A DNA stretch of 11,529 bases from Dissophora ornata. Its lineage: Eukaryota > Mortierellomycota > Mortierellomycetes > Mortierellales > Mortierellaceae. This document shows, piece by piece, positions 1 to 7,999 of the stretch (position 1 is its first letter; every line of letters begins with the position of its first letter). Where the stretch lies: NCBI GenBank assembly GCA_025201705.1, contig MU617081.1:12695-24223 (forward strand), read 5' to 3'. Under the pieces are notes generated by a model. It had not been told where the DNA came from, ran no database searches, and worked only from the letters and a program-made list of their open reading frames with translations. A program made the translations under genes and the position numbers.

Positions 1-1236
1 ATCCCTACTGTCCCAGGAATTGCAATCCCCGCTTTGCCTCCGGTGGTGATCCCCACTTTGCCAGCAATCGCCGTTCCATCTATACCAGGTATTGCCGTAC
101 CAACTCTACCAGGCGTTGCCGTCCCCACTCAACCGCCAGACGTGATCCCAGTCATTCCTGGAATTAATGTCCCTACTCTACCAGGTATTGCTGTCCCCAC
201 TCTGCCGCCAGTGGTTATCCCGACCATTCCTGGAATTGATGTCCCTGTTGTACCAGGAATTGCAATCCCTACTTTGCCGCCAGCTGTGATCCCCACTTTG
301 CCAGCAATATCCATCCCTACTTCGCCAACAATCGCTATCCCTACTCTGCCAGCAATCGCCGTCCCCGCTTTGCCGCCAGTCGTAATCCCGACCATTCCTG
401 GAATTGATGTCCCTGTTGTGCCAGAGATTGCAATCCCTACCTTATCACCAGTTGTCATCACTTTGCCAGCAATTGCTATCCCAACTCTGCCGCCGGTCGT
501 GATCCCGGCCATTCCTGAAATTGATGTCCCTACTGTTCCAGGAATTGCAATCCCTACTTCACTGCCAGTTGTGATCCCCTCTTTGCCAGCAATCGCCATC
601 CCTACTTTGCCAGCAGTCGCCATCCCAACTCTGCCAGGTGTAGCCGTTCCCATTTTGCCGCCGGCCGTGATCCCGACCATTCCTGGAATTAATGTCCCTA
701 CTGTGCCAGGAATTGCAAACCCCGCTTTGCCGCCAGTAACGATCCCTACTTTGCCAGCACTCATCATTCCTACCTTGCCAGCAATCGCCTTCCCTACTTT
801 GTCAGCAATCGCCGTCCCAACTCTGCCAGGTGTCGCCGTCCCTACTTTGTCAGCAATCGACGTCCCTACTTTGCCAGCAATTGCTATCCCTACGTTGCCA
901 GCAATTGCCATCCCTACTTTGCCAGCAATTACCATCCCCACTCTGCCGCCAGTCGTGATCCCTACTTTGCCAGCAGTCGCCATCCCTACCTTGTCTCCAG
1001 TTGTGATTCCGACCGTGCCTGGAACCAAGGCCCCAACTCCACCGAGTATTGCCATTCCGACTTTGCCTCCAATTACTATCCCATCCCTTCCTGGAATCGC
1101 CCTTCCTCATTTGTCAATCGGGATCCCAGCTCTTCCAGGGATTTCTCTCCCATCCTTGCTTCCAATCGTGATCCCGAACTTACCTGGAATCTCACTCCCA
1201 CCCTTGCCGTTAATCGGGGTCCAAGCCCTGCCCTGA
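1..1236 (+). CDS. Pro-rich octapeptide-repeat protein, 5'-partial
   Basis: I do not recognise the family. The frame is open from the first base, so the true start lies left of the window; about 411 residues are visible before TGA at 1234-1236. Nearly the whole product is an 8-residue repeat of the form (I/V)PTLP(A/G/P)(I/V)(A/V), with Pro fixed at positions 2 and 5 and hydrophobics at 1, 4, 7 and 8. Charged residues are rare (occasional D, E, K, H). Unit-length changes are whole codons: a 7-residue unit occurs near 455-460 where one Pro codon is missing, and another near 1108-1125. Synonymous variation is abundant (CCT/CCC/CCA/CCG). Both points favour a translated + frame. No signal peptide, catalytic motif or membrane-anchor pattern can be judged without the N-terminus. 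A structural, cell-surface or adhesive role is conceivable but unsupported. The alternative is a non-coding minisatellite. Confidence 0.5.
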   Translation: MPTVPGIAIPALPPVVIPTLPAIAVPSIPGIAVPTLPGVAVPTQPPDVIPVIPGINVPTLPGIAVPTLPPVVIPTIPGIDVPVVPGIAIPTLPPAVIPTLPAISIPTSPTIAIPTLPAIAVPALPPVVIPTIPGIDVPVVPEIAIPTLSPVVITLPAIAIPTLPPVVIPAIPEIDVPTVPGIAIPTSLPVVIPSLPAIAIPTLPAVAIPTLPGVAVPILPPAVIPTIPGINVPTVPGIANPALPPVTIPTLPALIIPTLPAIAFPTLSAIAVPTLPGVAVPTLSAIDVPTLPAIAIPTLPAIAIPTLPAITIPTLPPVVIPTLPAVAIPTLSPVVIPTVPGTKAPTPPSIAIPTLPPITIPSLPGIALPHLSIGIPALPGISLPSLLPIVIPNLPGISLPPLPLIGVQALP

Positions 1237-1476
1237 ATCAATGTTCCAACTCTCCTAGGAATAGGTCACCCAACCCTGAGGCCTGTCGCTATTCCTTCAT
1301 TTCCAGGAATTGCCGCCGCAACCATTCCACCAATCGGGGTCCCGTCTCTTCCAATAATTGAAGCCACGACTTTACCCTCAGTCGTGACTTCAACACTGCC
1401 ATGAGTTCTGATCTCCACCTTACAGTCAGGCGTAGTCCCACCCTTGCCACGAAATGCAATCCCAACTGTGTTTTAG
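1237..1476 (+). pseudogene. Stop-interrupted continuation of the repeat frame
   Basis: After the TGA at 1234-1236 the same frame still reads in exact octapeptide register. It shows units such as VPTLLGIG, HPTLRPVA, IPSFPGIA and VPSLPIIE as far as a second TGA at 1402-1404. It then continues, weaker, to TAG at 1474-1476. Both TGA codons sit at repeat position 6, where GGA (Gly) is common in intact units, so each can be explained by one G-to-T change. It is read here as a former C-terminus now in the 3' UTR, although readthrough cannot be excluded. Confidence 0.55.
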
Positions 1477-1517
1477 TCCAGTGACAACGACATTAGGATA
1501 GGAGTGACTCTGAATCA

Positions 1518-1523
1518 AATAAA
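1518..1523 (+). terminator. Poly(A) signal AATAAA
   Basis: AATAAA lies 42 bases after the last repeat-frame stop, in an A/T-rich stretch (AAATAAATACAAAATATA). It fits as the 3'-end signal of the repeat gene and is the only canonical hexamer soon after it. Confidence 0.5.
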
Positions 1524-2083
1524 TACAAAATATATTTCCGTCTGTGTACTGTGTTTATAGTGAGTAACTGTAACTTTGCACATAGCATATGTAGCATTGG
1601 AGTTGGTGTTGCAGAAGAGCTTATGTGTTTGCTTTTATTTTTTAAGCCTCTCGATGAAATGGTGACCTTGTAGCCTATAATTCAAGAAAGCCGGTGTTGG
1701 CCTCTTACTTACTATAATGATGGTGATGAATATAATGGACTTAATGCGTGGTAAAACCGGTAGGACAATTGCAAGACGTGGTTCCACGTTCGTTGCTAGG
1801 ATGGTAACATCGCAGTTGCCCCACATTACCAGTCGTCCCCTGGATTATCCATAACTATTGTCTAAATTAAGCCTTCAAGGTGTGCAGCTGCTCTTGAAAT
1901 ATTCTAGCAATCTTATGAGTGGATGCCCTGTGGTTGAGAAATTCGACAAGGACGCGTTTTTATTTTTTTATTTTGATTTTTTGTTTACATTTTCCTTTCT
2001 TGGCAGGCAACATTTCAGAACGCGTCTTGCCCAACTCCAACTTGCTCCTCATTCTTCACATTCCTCCCATTTCATAGAAAATC
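1524..2083. promoter_or_regulatory. Intergenic region and leader of the EED gene
   Basis: No coding potential is recognised here; short open frames on both strands have no family features. A T-rich run at 1959-1990 followed by TTTCCTTTCTTGGCAG ending at 2006 looks like a polypyrimidine tract plus 3' splice site, so a 5'-UTR intron is possible. Bases 2035-2075 are a CT-rich leader typical of the start regions in this window. The ATG at 2084 follows AAAATC. Confidence 0.35.
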
Positions 2084-4189
2084 ATGTCTACAGCAACATC
2101 TCCTCTGAAGCGGGAACGCGAGGACCTTGGAGCAGGCTCTTCGGAAGAGGATTACTTTACGCCAGACTCATCCGCCTCGCCTGCTCCTACCAAGAAACCC
2201 AAGTCGCCATCTGCCATGAATGAAACTAACGACCACGCATCCCCATCTGAGCTGGTGTCAACACCCGCAGGAACAACAGCACCAATATCCACCTCTACAT
2301 CTGGCGGCGTAGGTTTGAGCGCATCTGTCGACGCAATCGAGCAATTGGAGCGTATCTTCAAGAACTTGCGACTTCGTCGTATCGTCAAGGAGAACCACTC
2401 GAGTGAGATCAATCAATTGGCATTTTGCTTGAACCAGAGACACAACAGAACACCCTTTGGACTGGATCAGGTCAAAGTGTTTGAGAAGCGAGGAGCTGTT
2501 AAAAGAGACCCCATGGACAACAGCAATATTCTCGGAACCACTGGAGGACCGCAGGTAACTTACTATTGAAGGGTGGAAAGGATCAGACCTGTTCGAGAAT
2601 AGTAACGAGGCTATTTCGATTTATATGAACGTTTCCACTAACCGTTGCCCTTGCTGTGTCTTTTAGGCAAATATATACGACAATGAGCATTGCGGAGACC
2701 ATCTGGATATCATGTCACACTTTTTGCTAGATCCTGTCGGTGAGGAAGGCGCCGAAGATCTCCCTGTAAGGAAACACAAACCCGAGTTGCCGCTGCTGCT
2801 GTATCGATAAGAATGTCCTGCGGCTAATCCCGATCGAACCCCTTTGACTTTTTTTTTTTTTGTTGCCCCTGCTGTAATCTTCAGGAAATGCTGACTTGTT
2901 GCTGGGTGCACCAACCTCAGGACGCTATTCTCGTGACTGCAGGCACCGACAAGATGATTCATGTCCTTAGTCTGGCACGATCAAAGGAACTTATCCGACT
3001 CTCTGGCCACAATCGTAAGCGAAGGCGCATCTCTTCGGACATTGTACGCGCTGACAGAGAAACGATGTCTAATCCGAAATTAATATTTACATCGGGCCTC
3101 CTTAAGACACGATCACGGATATCCAAGCCCATCCAACCAAAGACGAATACTTACTTTCAGCGTCGAAGGATGGAACTGTGCGTATGTGGAATATTCTTAC
3201 TGGAAAGTGTCTACTAATCTTTGAATACAAGGCATCCGTCGTTGTAAGTTTCAGGAGAAGACTGTTAATGCAACGTGGGACTCTTCTCTTAGTCCTTATT
3301 TTAGACATTCAACACAGTCGTCTAATACCTGGGGAGCCTCGGTTTTTATTTTAATAGTGCTTCAACCCGAACACGCAGGGACGCACATTTCTAACGGGAA
3401 GCTACAATGGAGAGATTCGTGAGTGGGACGTCCCTGATTTCGATCTAGAGCCAGAAGAACCAATTGTCGTGTTGGCGAATGATAGTCGAGTGCTTCAATC
3501 AAGTCTCCACTCTGCAAGGATAGGTAATGGTGGAGAAGAATGACGATCCTATGCGATTGGAAAAAAAATTGAGAAATGAGAAAGGCGGGAAATCCTCATT
3601 GCTATTTCTTTCGCAACCCTGAATAGACTGTGTTCGATTTGCAAAAGGCATGGTCCTATCAAAATCAGTTAATGGAAAAGTTGAGTACTGGGATCCTGAG
3701 ACGCTCCAGCAGATCCGCACGTTCTATATCAAGAATACTGCTAGCAATCAGTGCCGATTCGATGTCAGGTACGAAAAGAGAACAAATTTGGTAGATGTGT
3801 TTATTTTAGCCTGGTAACCGATTCTAATCCAAGCACTGTCTTACTTTGCGCAGCATGGACGAACTCTTCTTCTGTGTGGGTACGAGCAATGGATCTGTGT
3901 ACATTTATAATGTCGAGACTGGACGGACGGTGACAGAGCTGAAACATCGTCGGTCGACAAAAGCTATCCGCACGTGCATCTTTTCTAGAGACAGCAGGTA
4001 ACGAACCTCAGTATTCACCCTGCGGTGTCTTTTTGTTCCTTGGTGCAACCATTAACTCGCTACTATACGTATGTTTCGCACCATGCTAGAACTGTTATAT
4101 GTGCAGGAGAGGACTCCTTCATCTGGCGGTACGACTATGTGACAGACGAAACTCTGAATGAGTGGGCTGCTTGGAGGCCGGAAGCTTGA
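2084..4189 (+). CDS. EED: Polycomb EED/ESC-type WD40 protein (PRC2 subunit)
   Basis: EED is the WD40 propeller that scaffolds EZH2 in PRC2 and reads H3K27me3 to stimulate methylation. Exons by eye: 2084-2554, 2667-2765, 2885-3014, 3107-3243, 3358-3523, 3627-3768, 3854-3997, 4090-4189. They join in phase to 462 residues (human EED has 441). Residues 1-85 are Ser/Thr-rich with basic patches (KRERE, KKPKS), so probably disordered and nuclear. Family landmarks, in order: KENHSSEINQLAFCLN near 100; GTTGGPQANIYD; LTCCW at 193-197; LSGHNHTITDIQAHP; LSASKDGTVRMWN; IDCVRFAKGMVLSKS near 335-348 (human has VDCVRWLGDLILSKS); KAIRTCIFSRDSR near 418-430; EDSFIWRYD near the end (human DDASIWRWD). Repeat edges follow EED, not a generic WD40 protein. 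The reader-cage aromatics look replaced. Introns are 82-119 bases. Alternative: an EED paralogue. Partners EZH and SUZ12 are not in this window. Confidence 0.85.
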
Positions 4190-4236
4190 GTCTCCGAAGG
4201 TCGCGATCTCCCTAGAAATACATTGCTTTGAATATC

Positions 4237-4242
4237 AATAAA
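4237..4242 (+). terminator. Poly(A) signal of the EED gene
   Basis: AATAAA lies 48 bases after the TGA at 4187-4189. The retroelement remnant on the other strand begins within about 20 bases, so the two are packed tail to tail. Confidence 0.7.
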
Positions 4243-4314
4243 ACTAGATAAACAACCATTAGTCACCGGAGGACCTTAATAGCGTCGCACTGCAATTATT
4301 TCTAACGCCGGATG

Positions 4315-4741
4315 TTAGATGATATCCAGGACACGGGAAACCAATTGTCCTAGTAGGCTGTAGAGCGAGGATGGGACGTACGTCGTTCCGATCCTGGTCT
4401 CGGTTCGTGGACAATGGTTCCATAATCGTGTCGCTGTCTTCATCAGGGACCTGGCTCCTCCAAAATGGTTGACATTGGCTATTGTCGTTATGTTGTCGCA
4501 ACCGTATTGCGAAGAGCACTGTGAGCAGCTCCGTGTGGCTGATGTGCAGATCTCGTTCCTCCAGAGGCCATATGGCTTCCCATGTACGACCATCGATGGC
4601 GATGCCCCAGCTATCGTCTGAAGCGTCGGTGTACACGTCAAGCTCCGTTTGTCGGGGGGTCCACGTGCACACATTCCAAGATCTTCGATTGGTCCGCCAC
4701 CATAGGAGGTCCTCCGCTGCCTCCTGAGTTATCGAGACCAA
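4315..4741 (-). pseudogene. RNase H module of the same element, frameshifted
   Basis: It follows the RT part in the same frame after one TAG, starting with WNDLVSITQEAAEDLLWWR. It shows the RNase H core LDVYTDASDDSWGIAI (first catalytic Asp in TDAS) and ISHTELLTVLFAI (Glu). The third acidic residue is in another frame: CDNITTIANVNHFGGARS, then ATRLWNHC and TTYVPS. A frameshift near 4500 therefore splits the domain. Sequence below about 4315 is not recognisable. The D-E-D order and ELL spacing match RNase H of DIRS-type and related elements. Confidence 0.7.
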
Positions 4742-4771
4742 GTCGTTCCATTGATGGCCTAATGCTAGCTA

Positions 4772-5630
4772 GTTGTTTTTCAATTGCAGCAAGTTTCTTG
4801 TCCGAAGTCGTGCAGGAAAAACAGCGCCCGGCATTACCGAAGCTCTCCCGATGAATGAAGATAGCTGGCGAAGAGTGGCGACGCCCTTGTGTACCATCCT
4901 ATTGGCGTCTCGTCGTCGTACGACCCTAATCTTAGCTCCCAGTACTGACAAGGCCATGGTCCGGGCGTTGATCGTGAACCCCAAGCGATCCAGCTGTTGA
5001 GATAGCTGAAATGGCCCCAAGTGTGACTTGCTCGGCCTAATGATGAATCCGAGTTCTCTGAACGTGCTTCGTATCCCTGATCGATTGTTCCTTGGAGTTT
5101 GCCACAATGATCAAGTCGTCCAGGTACGCTGATATCCTAATCCCTTACTTGCGAGCTCACTACAGAACCGGTCGCAGTACCTTCGTGGGGACCAGCAGAG
5201 CTGGCGAAAGGCCGAAAGGGAGTACTCGGGCTGATACCGTTTCCCCCTCCATTGGAATTGGTGAGTCTGGGTGAATCAGCACATGATGAAATGTATCTTT
5301 GAGATCCAGCGATGTAAAATAGTCGCCATTGTTTATTTGTAGACAAATTGAATCTAGGGTGTCCGTTTTGAAGGATTGCTTTACCACGAACCGGTTCGGG
5401 GGCTGTAGGTTGAGGATGGGGCGCAACTCTCCCTTCTTCTTTGGGATGCAAAATAGGCGGCTCGTGAATCTGGGGCTTGTCACTAATTCGACCGATCCCT
5501 TGGATATTAACTCTGACGCTCCGTTGTCTAGGGCGTCCATGTCTCCCTTTACCAGCACAGGGTCATGTTGTGGGTGAGGAGCAAGTGGCGGCTGGTGTGT
5601 GAACGGGATCCTGTAGCCCTGTCGAACTAT
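4772..5630 (-). pseudogene. Reverse transcriptase module, interrupted
   Basis: The frame opens with GYRIPFTHQPP near 5618-5586 and continues through LISKGSVELV, FCIPKKKGELRPILNLQ, FKTDTLDSI, DYFTSLDLKD and RVLPFGLSPAL. It then meets TAG, TGA and TAA within 5145-5162. It resumes in the same frame with GIRISAYLDDLIIVANSKEQ; YLDD, the catalytic Asp pair of RTs, lies at 5115-5126. After about 5080 the frame slips by one. The thumb-like part (FRELGFIIRPSKSHLGPF, LDRLGFTINARTMAL) then runs to TAG at 4769-4771. A further frame change near 5640 separates the upstream peptide. It encodes no complete enzyme. Confidence 0.75.
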
Positions 5631-5992
5631 GTCGATAACCTCCTACGATACTGAAGTAGTCTCCCATGCGCGGGCGAATTGTCTGATCCTGCCGCCTACT
5701 CTCACTCGCTCGATCGTCTGCTCCGGCTTCTGCCTCGTTATTGAGATTGCCTTCGTGATCGTCCACGGGCCTGTCCGTTTCCCTGATGACGGGGTTTGTA
5801 AGAATAACCGGGCTGATCGTCATCGCAGTTGCGGTTGCGGTTGTCGTTTTGACGGTACTGCTTGTGTGTTAACTAATGCCCACACTCGCAATCGCCATCA
5901 ACGAATCCCAAGGATAGACCTTCCGACCCTTCGGATTATATCTTCCACAGCCTGTCGTCACTCACGGTCAATTGAATATCGCCTTGTTGCAA

Positions 5993-6008
5993 CCCTAAAA
6001 CCCTAAAA
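5993..6008. repeat. Two tandem CCCTAAAA units
   Basis: Two perfect 8-base direct repeats lie at the outer edge of the retroelement region, before the promoter of the next gene. They resemble a telomere-type CCCTAA(A) motif but are too short to call one. Confidence 0.5.
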
Positions 6009-6315
6009 GTACTAATAACGGAATTTGTTCTGGAGTTGCTGGCAGTCGCTCTTCTGGAGGAGAGCAGCGCCAACCGATTACAGTTCTTTGGGAGAATATC
6101 GATCTCTCATTCCTTATCCGTCAACAACTTGTTTGCCTGAACGCTTCGATCTCCTTAGAAGGGGGGTTTTTTTTGGCAGCTCTATCATTTCAGACTAACG
6201 CGTCCGTTCGTTGACATCTTATTGAAGCACAGCCCCGTGCACAGCCACATCAAGAGAAAAATCATTCATTTCTCCCTCCCTCTTCCTTTCTCCATTCTCC
6301 ATCTAAACCACAGTA
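6009..6315 (+). promoter_or_regulatory. Promoter and CT-rich leader of the SARA-like gene
   Basis: No gene is seen here. Bases 6265-6300 are almost pure C and T (TCTCCCTCCCTCTTCCTTTC), ending 15-20 bases before the ATG. Such tracts are common at fungal transcription starts. No convincing TATA box is present. A G6T8 run lies near 6161-6174. Confidence 0.35.
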
Positions 6316-7869
6316 ATGGCATTCGTCCCTCCGGATCCTGAAGTTTGTTATCCCATCCCCCCGGGGCAACTTCCACCTGGATTCATCCCCCCTCCTCCAG
6401 GAACAGCTGTCCGTGGAATCCCCATCGTAGTGCCTCTTGGTCTCGAGATGCTCATCTCTCCAGAAGGCTTTCCTGTCTTTGTACCAGAACGGTCATCGGT
6501 GCCTCCTCCACCTTATGCACCGTCCTCGCCGGCAGCCAACTCTAGTCCAGCACTGTCGCAGCAGCAATACCACCATTACCAACAGGGAACGCCGACACTA
6601 CCCTCGAGGCACAATACAATCTCCTCGCAACACTCGTCGGGATACTTTTCACAACCTGTCCCTCAAACCCCGGTTTCACAGACCCCGCCGATGCCCTTGC
6701 CACATCAGATGCCAATGCCAGAACAACACTATCAGAGGCCAGTGCATCCCCCGTCAGCTTCATTCGCTCCTCCATCCTACCCGCTACCATCCCACGTGCC
6801 CCTTTCACACCTGTCTCCTTCCCACGGCTATCCCCCTCCTACCCCCATGCCGCAACCTCAACCACAGCCACCCACTCCCGCAGGATTAACGTTCGCAAGC
6901 GTTGTCACTACTTTCAGGACCTCCTCAGAAAGTGTCACTGCCTGGGTTTTCTATTCTATGGGACTCGTCCATAACCCAGGGCAAAAGGAGATTGTCATAA
7001 CACTGCGTCAGCGACCAGGCAACTATACCCTTGAGGCGGTGCAGCCGATCATGTTTCAGCTCTTCCACCAAATAAACTCTCACATCCAGTCCTCTGGTGG
7101 AAAACCTCTTGCCGCGGGAGATGTTTTCCCATGTCGCCTAAACACGCCAGATGTAGGCCCTCTGGATCTGGCGATCCTGCTGGTCCATGCACCGCCGGAA
7201 TGTAAGGCCGTACTGGAGAGCAAGGATGTACTATATGGTACGATTGCAACATTGGACGAGATGGCGGTTTTTACTAAATATGGCGCCGCAAGGTCACTGA
7301 CGAACATGGGCAACGATCTCGAGACATGGCCGATCCCGCTTTGGTCAGATTGGTCCCGTCCGTCGTTGGTGATTCTGAGTGATTTCCGAGGATCGCTGAC
7401 GGAGATGGTCTCGATTCTGCCAACAAAGAATATCGTGGCGACCTTGGATACGATCTCCCATCGGCTTACGCTGGTCATTTCTTCGAATGCGCTGGAGCTG
7501 ATACAAATGGATATGAAAAAGTTCCCCCCTGCGCAGCCAGGAGTGATTAGCGATCTGACAAGGGTGACATTCATGCTGGATCTGGACGCAGGTGCACAGG
7601 CATACTTAACGTGGAGGACTGGACAGGAGGGACCAGCGATTTTTAATGCCAGGCCGAACCCGACGAGCTTCCATGGATGCTGGGTGTCATTTGTGGGCAT
7701 TGGTCCGCACGAAGAAGCAATGGTGCAGGAGAGCGTGGGGGCGAGGGAAGATGGCATTGAGGTCAAAATGAAGGGGTCGACGTGGGAGAGACTATATCAG
7801 GCACTGATCTCCAAGACGTCTGCGGTTGTGCCTGTTGGAACTGAAACCGTGCACCTGAGTTACGCGTAA
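6316..7869 (+). CDS. Protein with SARA/endofin C-terminal-like domain (tentative)
   Basis: A single 517-codon exon. Residues 1-190 are low complexity: Pro-rich, with QQQYHHYQQ and many PPP/PxP runs, plus one ordered-looking piece, RGIPIVVPLGLEMLI. Residues 192-517 form a folded-looking region starting TFASVVTTFRTSSESVTAW. I match it by eye to the C-terminal domain of animal SARA (ZFYVE9) and endofin (ZFYVE16), listed as DUF3480. Shared features are W-x-F/Y-x3-GL followed by GQ(K/S)E(I/V)VI-L near residues 210-235, and near the end a hydrophobic strand with FxG, then EDGIEVKMK and a helix ERLYQAL (animal: EDGVMVQIT, LRQAL). No FYVE zinc finger (no CxxC pairs) and no Smad-binding region are present, so endosome targeting cannot be assumed. 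Function is unknown; a scaffold or membrane-trafficking role is inference. The start is the first ATG after the CT-rich leader. Confidence 0.6.
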   Translation: MAFVPPDPEVCYPIPPGQLPPGFIPPPPGTAVRGIPIVVPLGLEMLISPEGFPVFVPERSSVPPPPYAPSSPAANSSPALSQQQYHHYQQGTPTLPSRHNTISSQHSSGYFSQPVPQTPVSQTPPMPLPHQMPMPEQHYQRPVHPPSASFAPPSYPLPSHVPLSHLSPSHGYPPPTPMPQPQPQPPTPAGLTFASVVTTFRTSSESVTAWVFYSMGLVHNPGQKEIVITLRQRPGNYTLEAVQPIMFQLFHQINSHIQSSGGKPLAAGDVFPCRLNTPDVGPLDLAILLVHAPPECKAVLESKDVLYGTIATLDEMAVFTKYGAARSLTNMGNDLETWPIPLWSDWSRPSLVILSDFRGSLTEMVSILPTKNIVATLDTISHRLTLVISSNALELIQMDMKKFPPAQPGVISDLTRVTFMLDLDAGAQAYLTWRTGQEGPAIFNARPNPTSFHGCWVSFVGIGPHEEAMVQESVGAREDGIEVKMKGSTWERLYQALISKTSAVVPVGTETVHLSYA

Positions 7870-7882
7870 AGAATGGAAAAAA

Positions 7883-7888
7883 AATAAA
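7883..7888 (+). terminator. Poly(A) signal of the SARA-like gene
   Basis: AATAAA lies inside an A-rich run, 14 bases after the TAA at 7867-7869. Confidence 0.7.
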
Positions 7889-7999
7889 TAATTGTAATAG
7901 CCCAGCACGTGATGATCCAACGGTCTTGTAAAAGCTGACATCGCGTGTAGGTCATCTCTTGCATCATTCCACTCTCCCACTCTCATCATTGCACTGAAC
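7889..7999 (+). promoter_or_regulatory. Compact ALG6 promoter with CACGTG E-box
   Basis: Only 111 bases separate the previous poly(A) signal from the ALG6 ATG. CACGTG followed by A lies at 7906-7911, a consensus site for bHLH factors of the Cbf1/USF/MITF type. A CT-rich stretch (7965-7985) precedes the start. The E-box may instead belong to the 3' flank of the upstream gene. Confidence 0.4.

Larger units (their letters stand above)
1..1476 (+). repeat. 24-bp tandem repeat array (about 60 diverged units)
   Basis: The unit is close to ATCCCTACTTTGCCAGCAAT plus TGCC, repeated head to tail from the left edge to about 1476. Units are most alike around 840-970 and decay to the right. There is higher-order order on top: the variant block ATTCCTGGAATT(G/A)ATGTCCC starts at 154, 226, 394, 511 (one base changed) and 679. 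The spacings are 72, 168, 117 and 168 bases, that is 3, 7, 5 (less one codon) and 7 units. This suggests expansion in multi-unit blocks, by unequal crossing-over or slippage. Confidence 0.9.
4259..5863 (-). mobile_element. Decayed DIRS-like retrotransposon fragment
   Basis: Read on the minus strand, the order is a short basic Asn/Arg/Gly-rich gag-like tail (5863 down to TAA at 5738-5740), a reverse transcriptase, then RNase H. The motif style is that of tyrosine-recombinase retrotransposons of the DIRS/Ngaro group: YRIPF with a Pro-rich lead, LPFGLSPA, YLDDLI, and RNase H directly after RT without protease or integrase between. No tyrosine recombinase, methyltransferase or terminal repeats are seen, so this is an internal fragment. 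It carries at least four stops and three frame changes. It cannot act by itself. I have not defined exact ends or target-site duplications. Confidence 0.75.

Noticed and set aside
129..1109. Long open frame on the minus strand over the repeat array (Gly/Ala/Val/Lys octapeptide repeat)
   Set aside because: Its codons share third positions with the + frame, so an absence of stops in one strand tends to be copied in the other. It is shorter, stops at 1107-1109, and the + frame runs to the window edge and has a poly(A) signal after it. The strand choice is still not certain.
1635..1826. 63-codon minus-strand open frame in the EED upstream region
   Set aside because: No family motif, no promoter or poly(A) context; likely chance.
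1858..2223. Plus-strand 121-codon frame overlapping the EED start
   Set aside because: It overlaps the EED exon in another frame, lacks a normal ATG-led start and has no recognisable domain.
7080..7766. 228-codon minus-strand frame inside the SARA-like gene
   Set aside because: It is antisense to a frame with clear domain character and shows no family features of its own.
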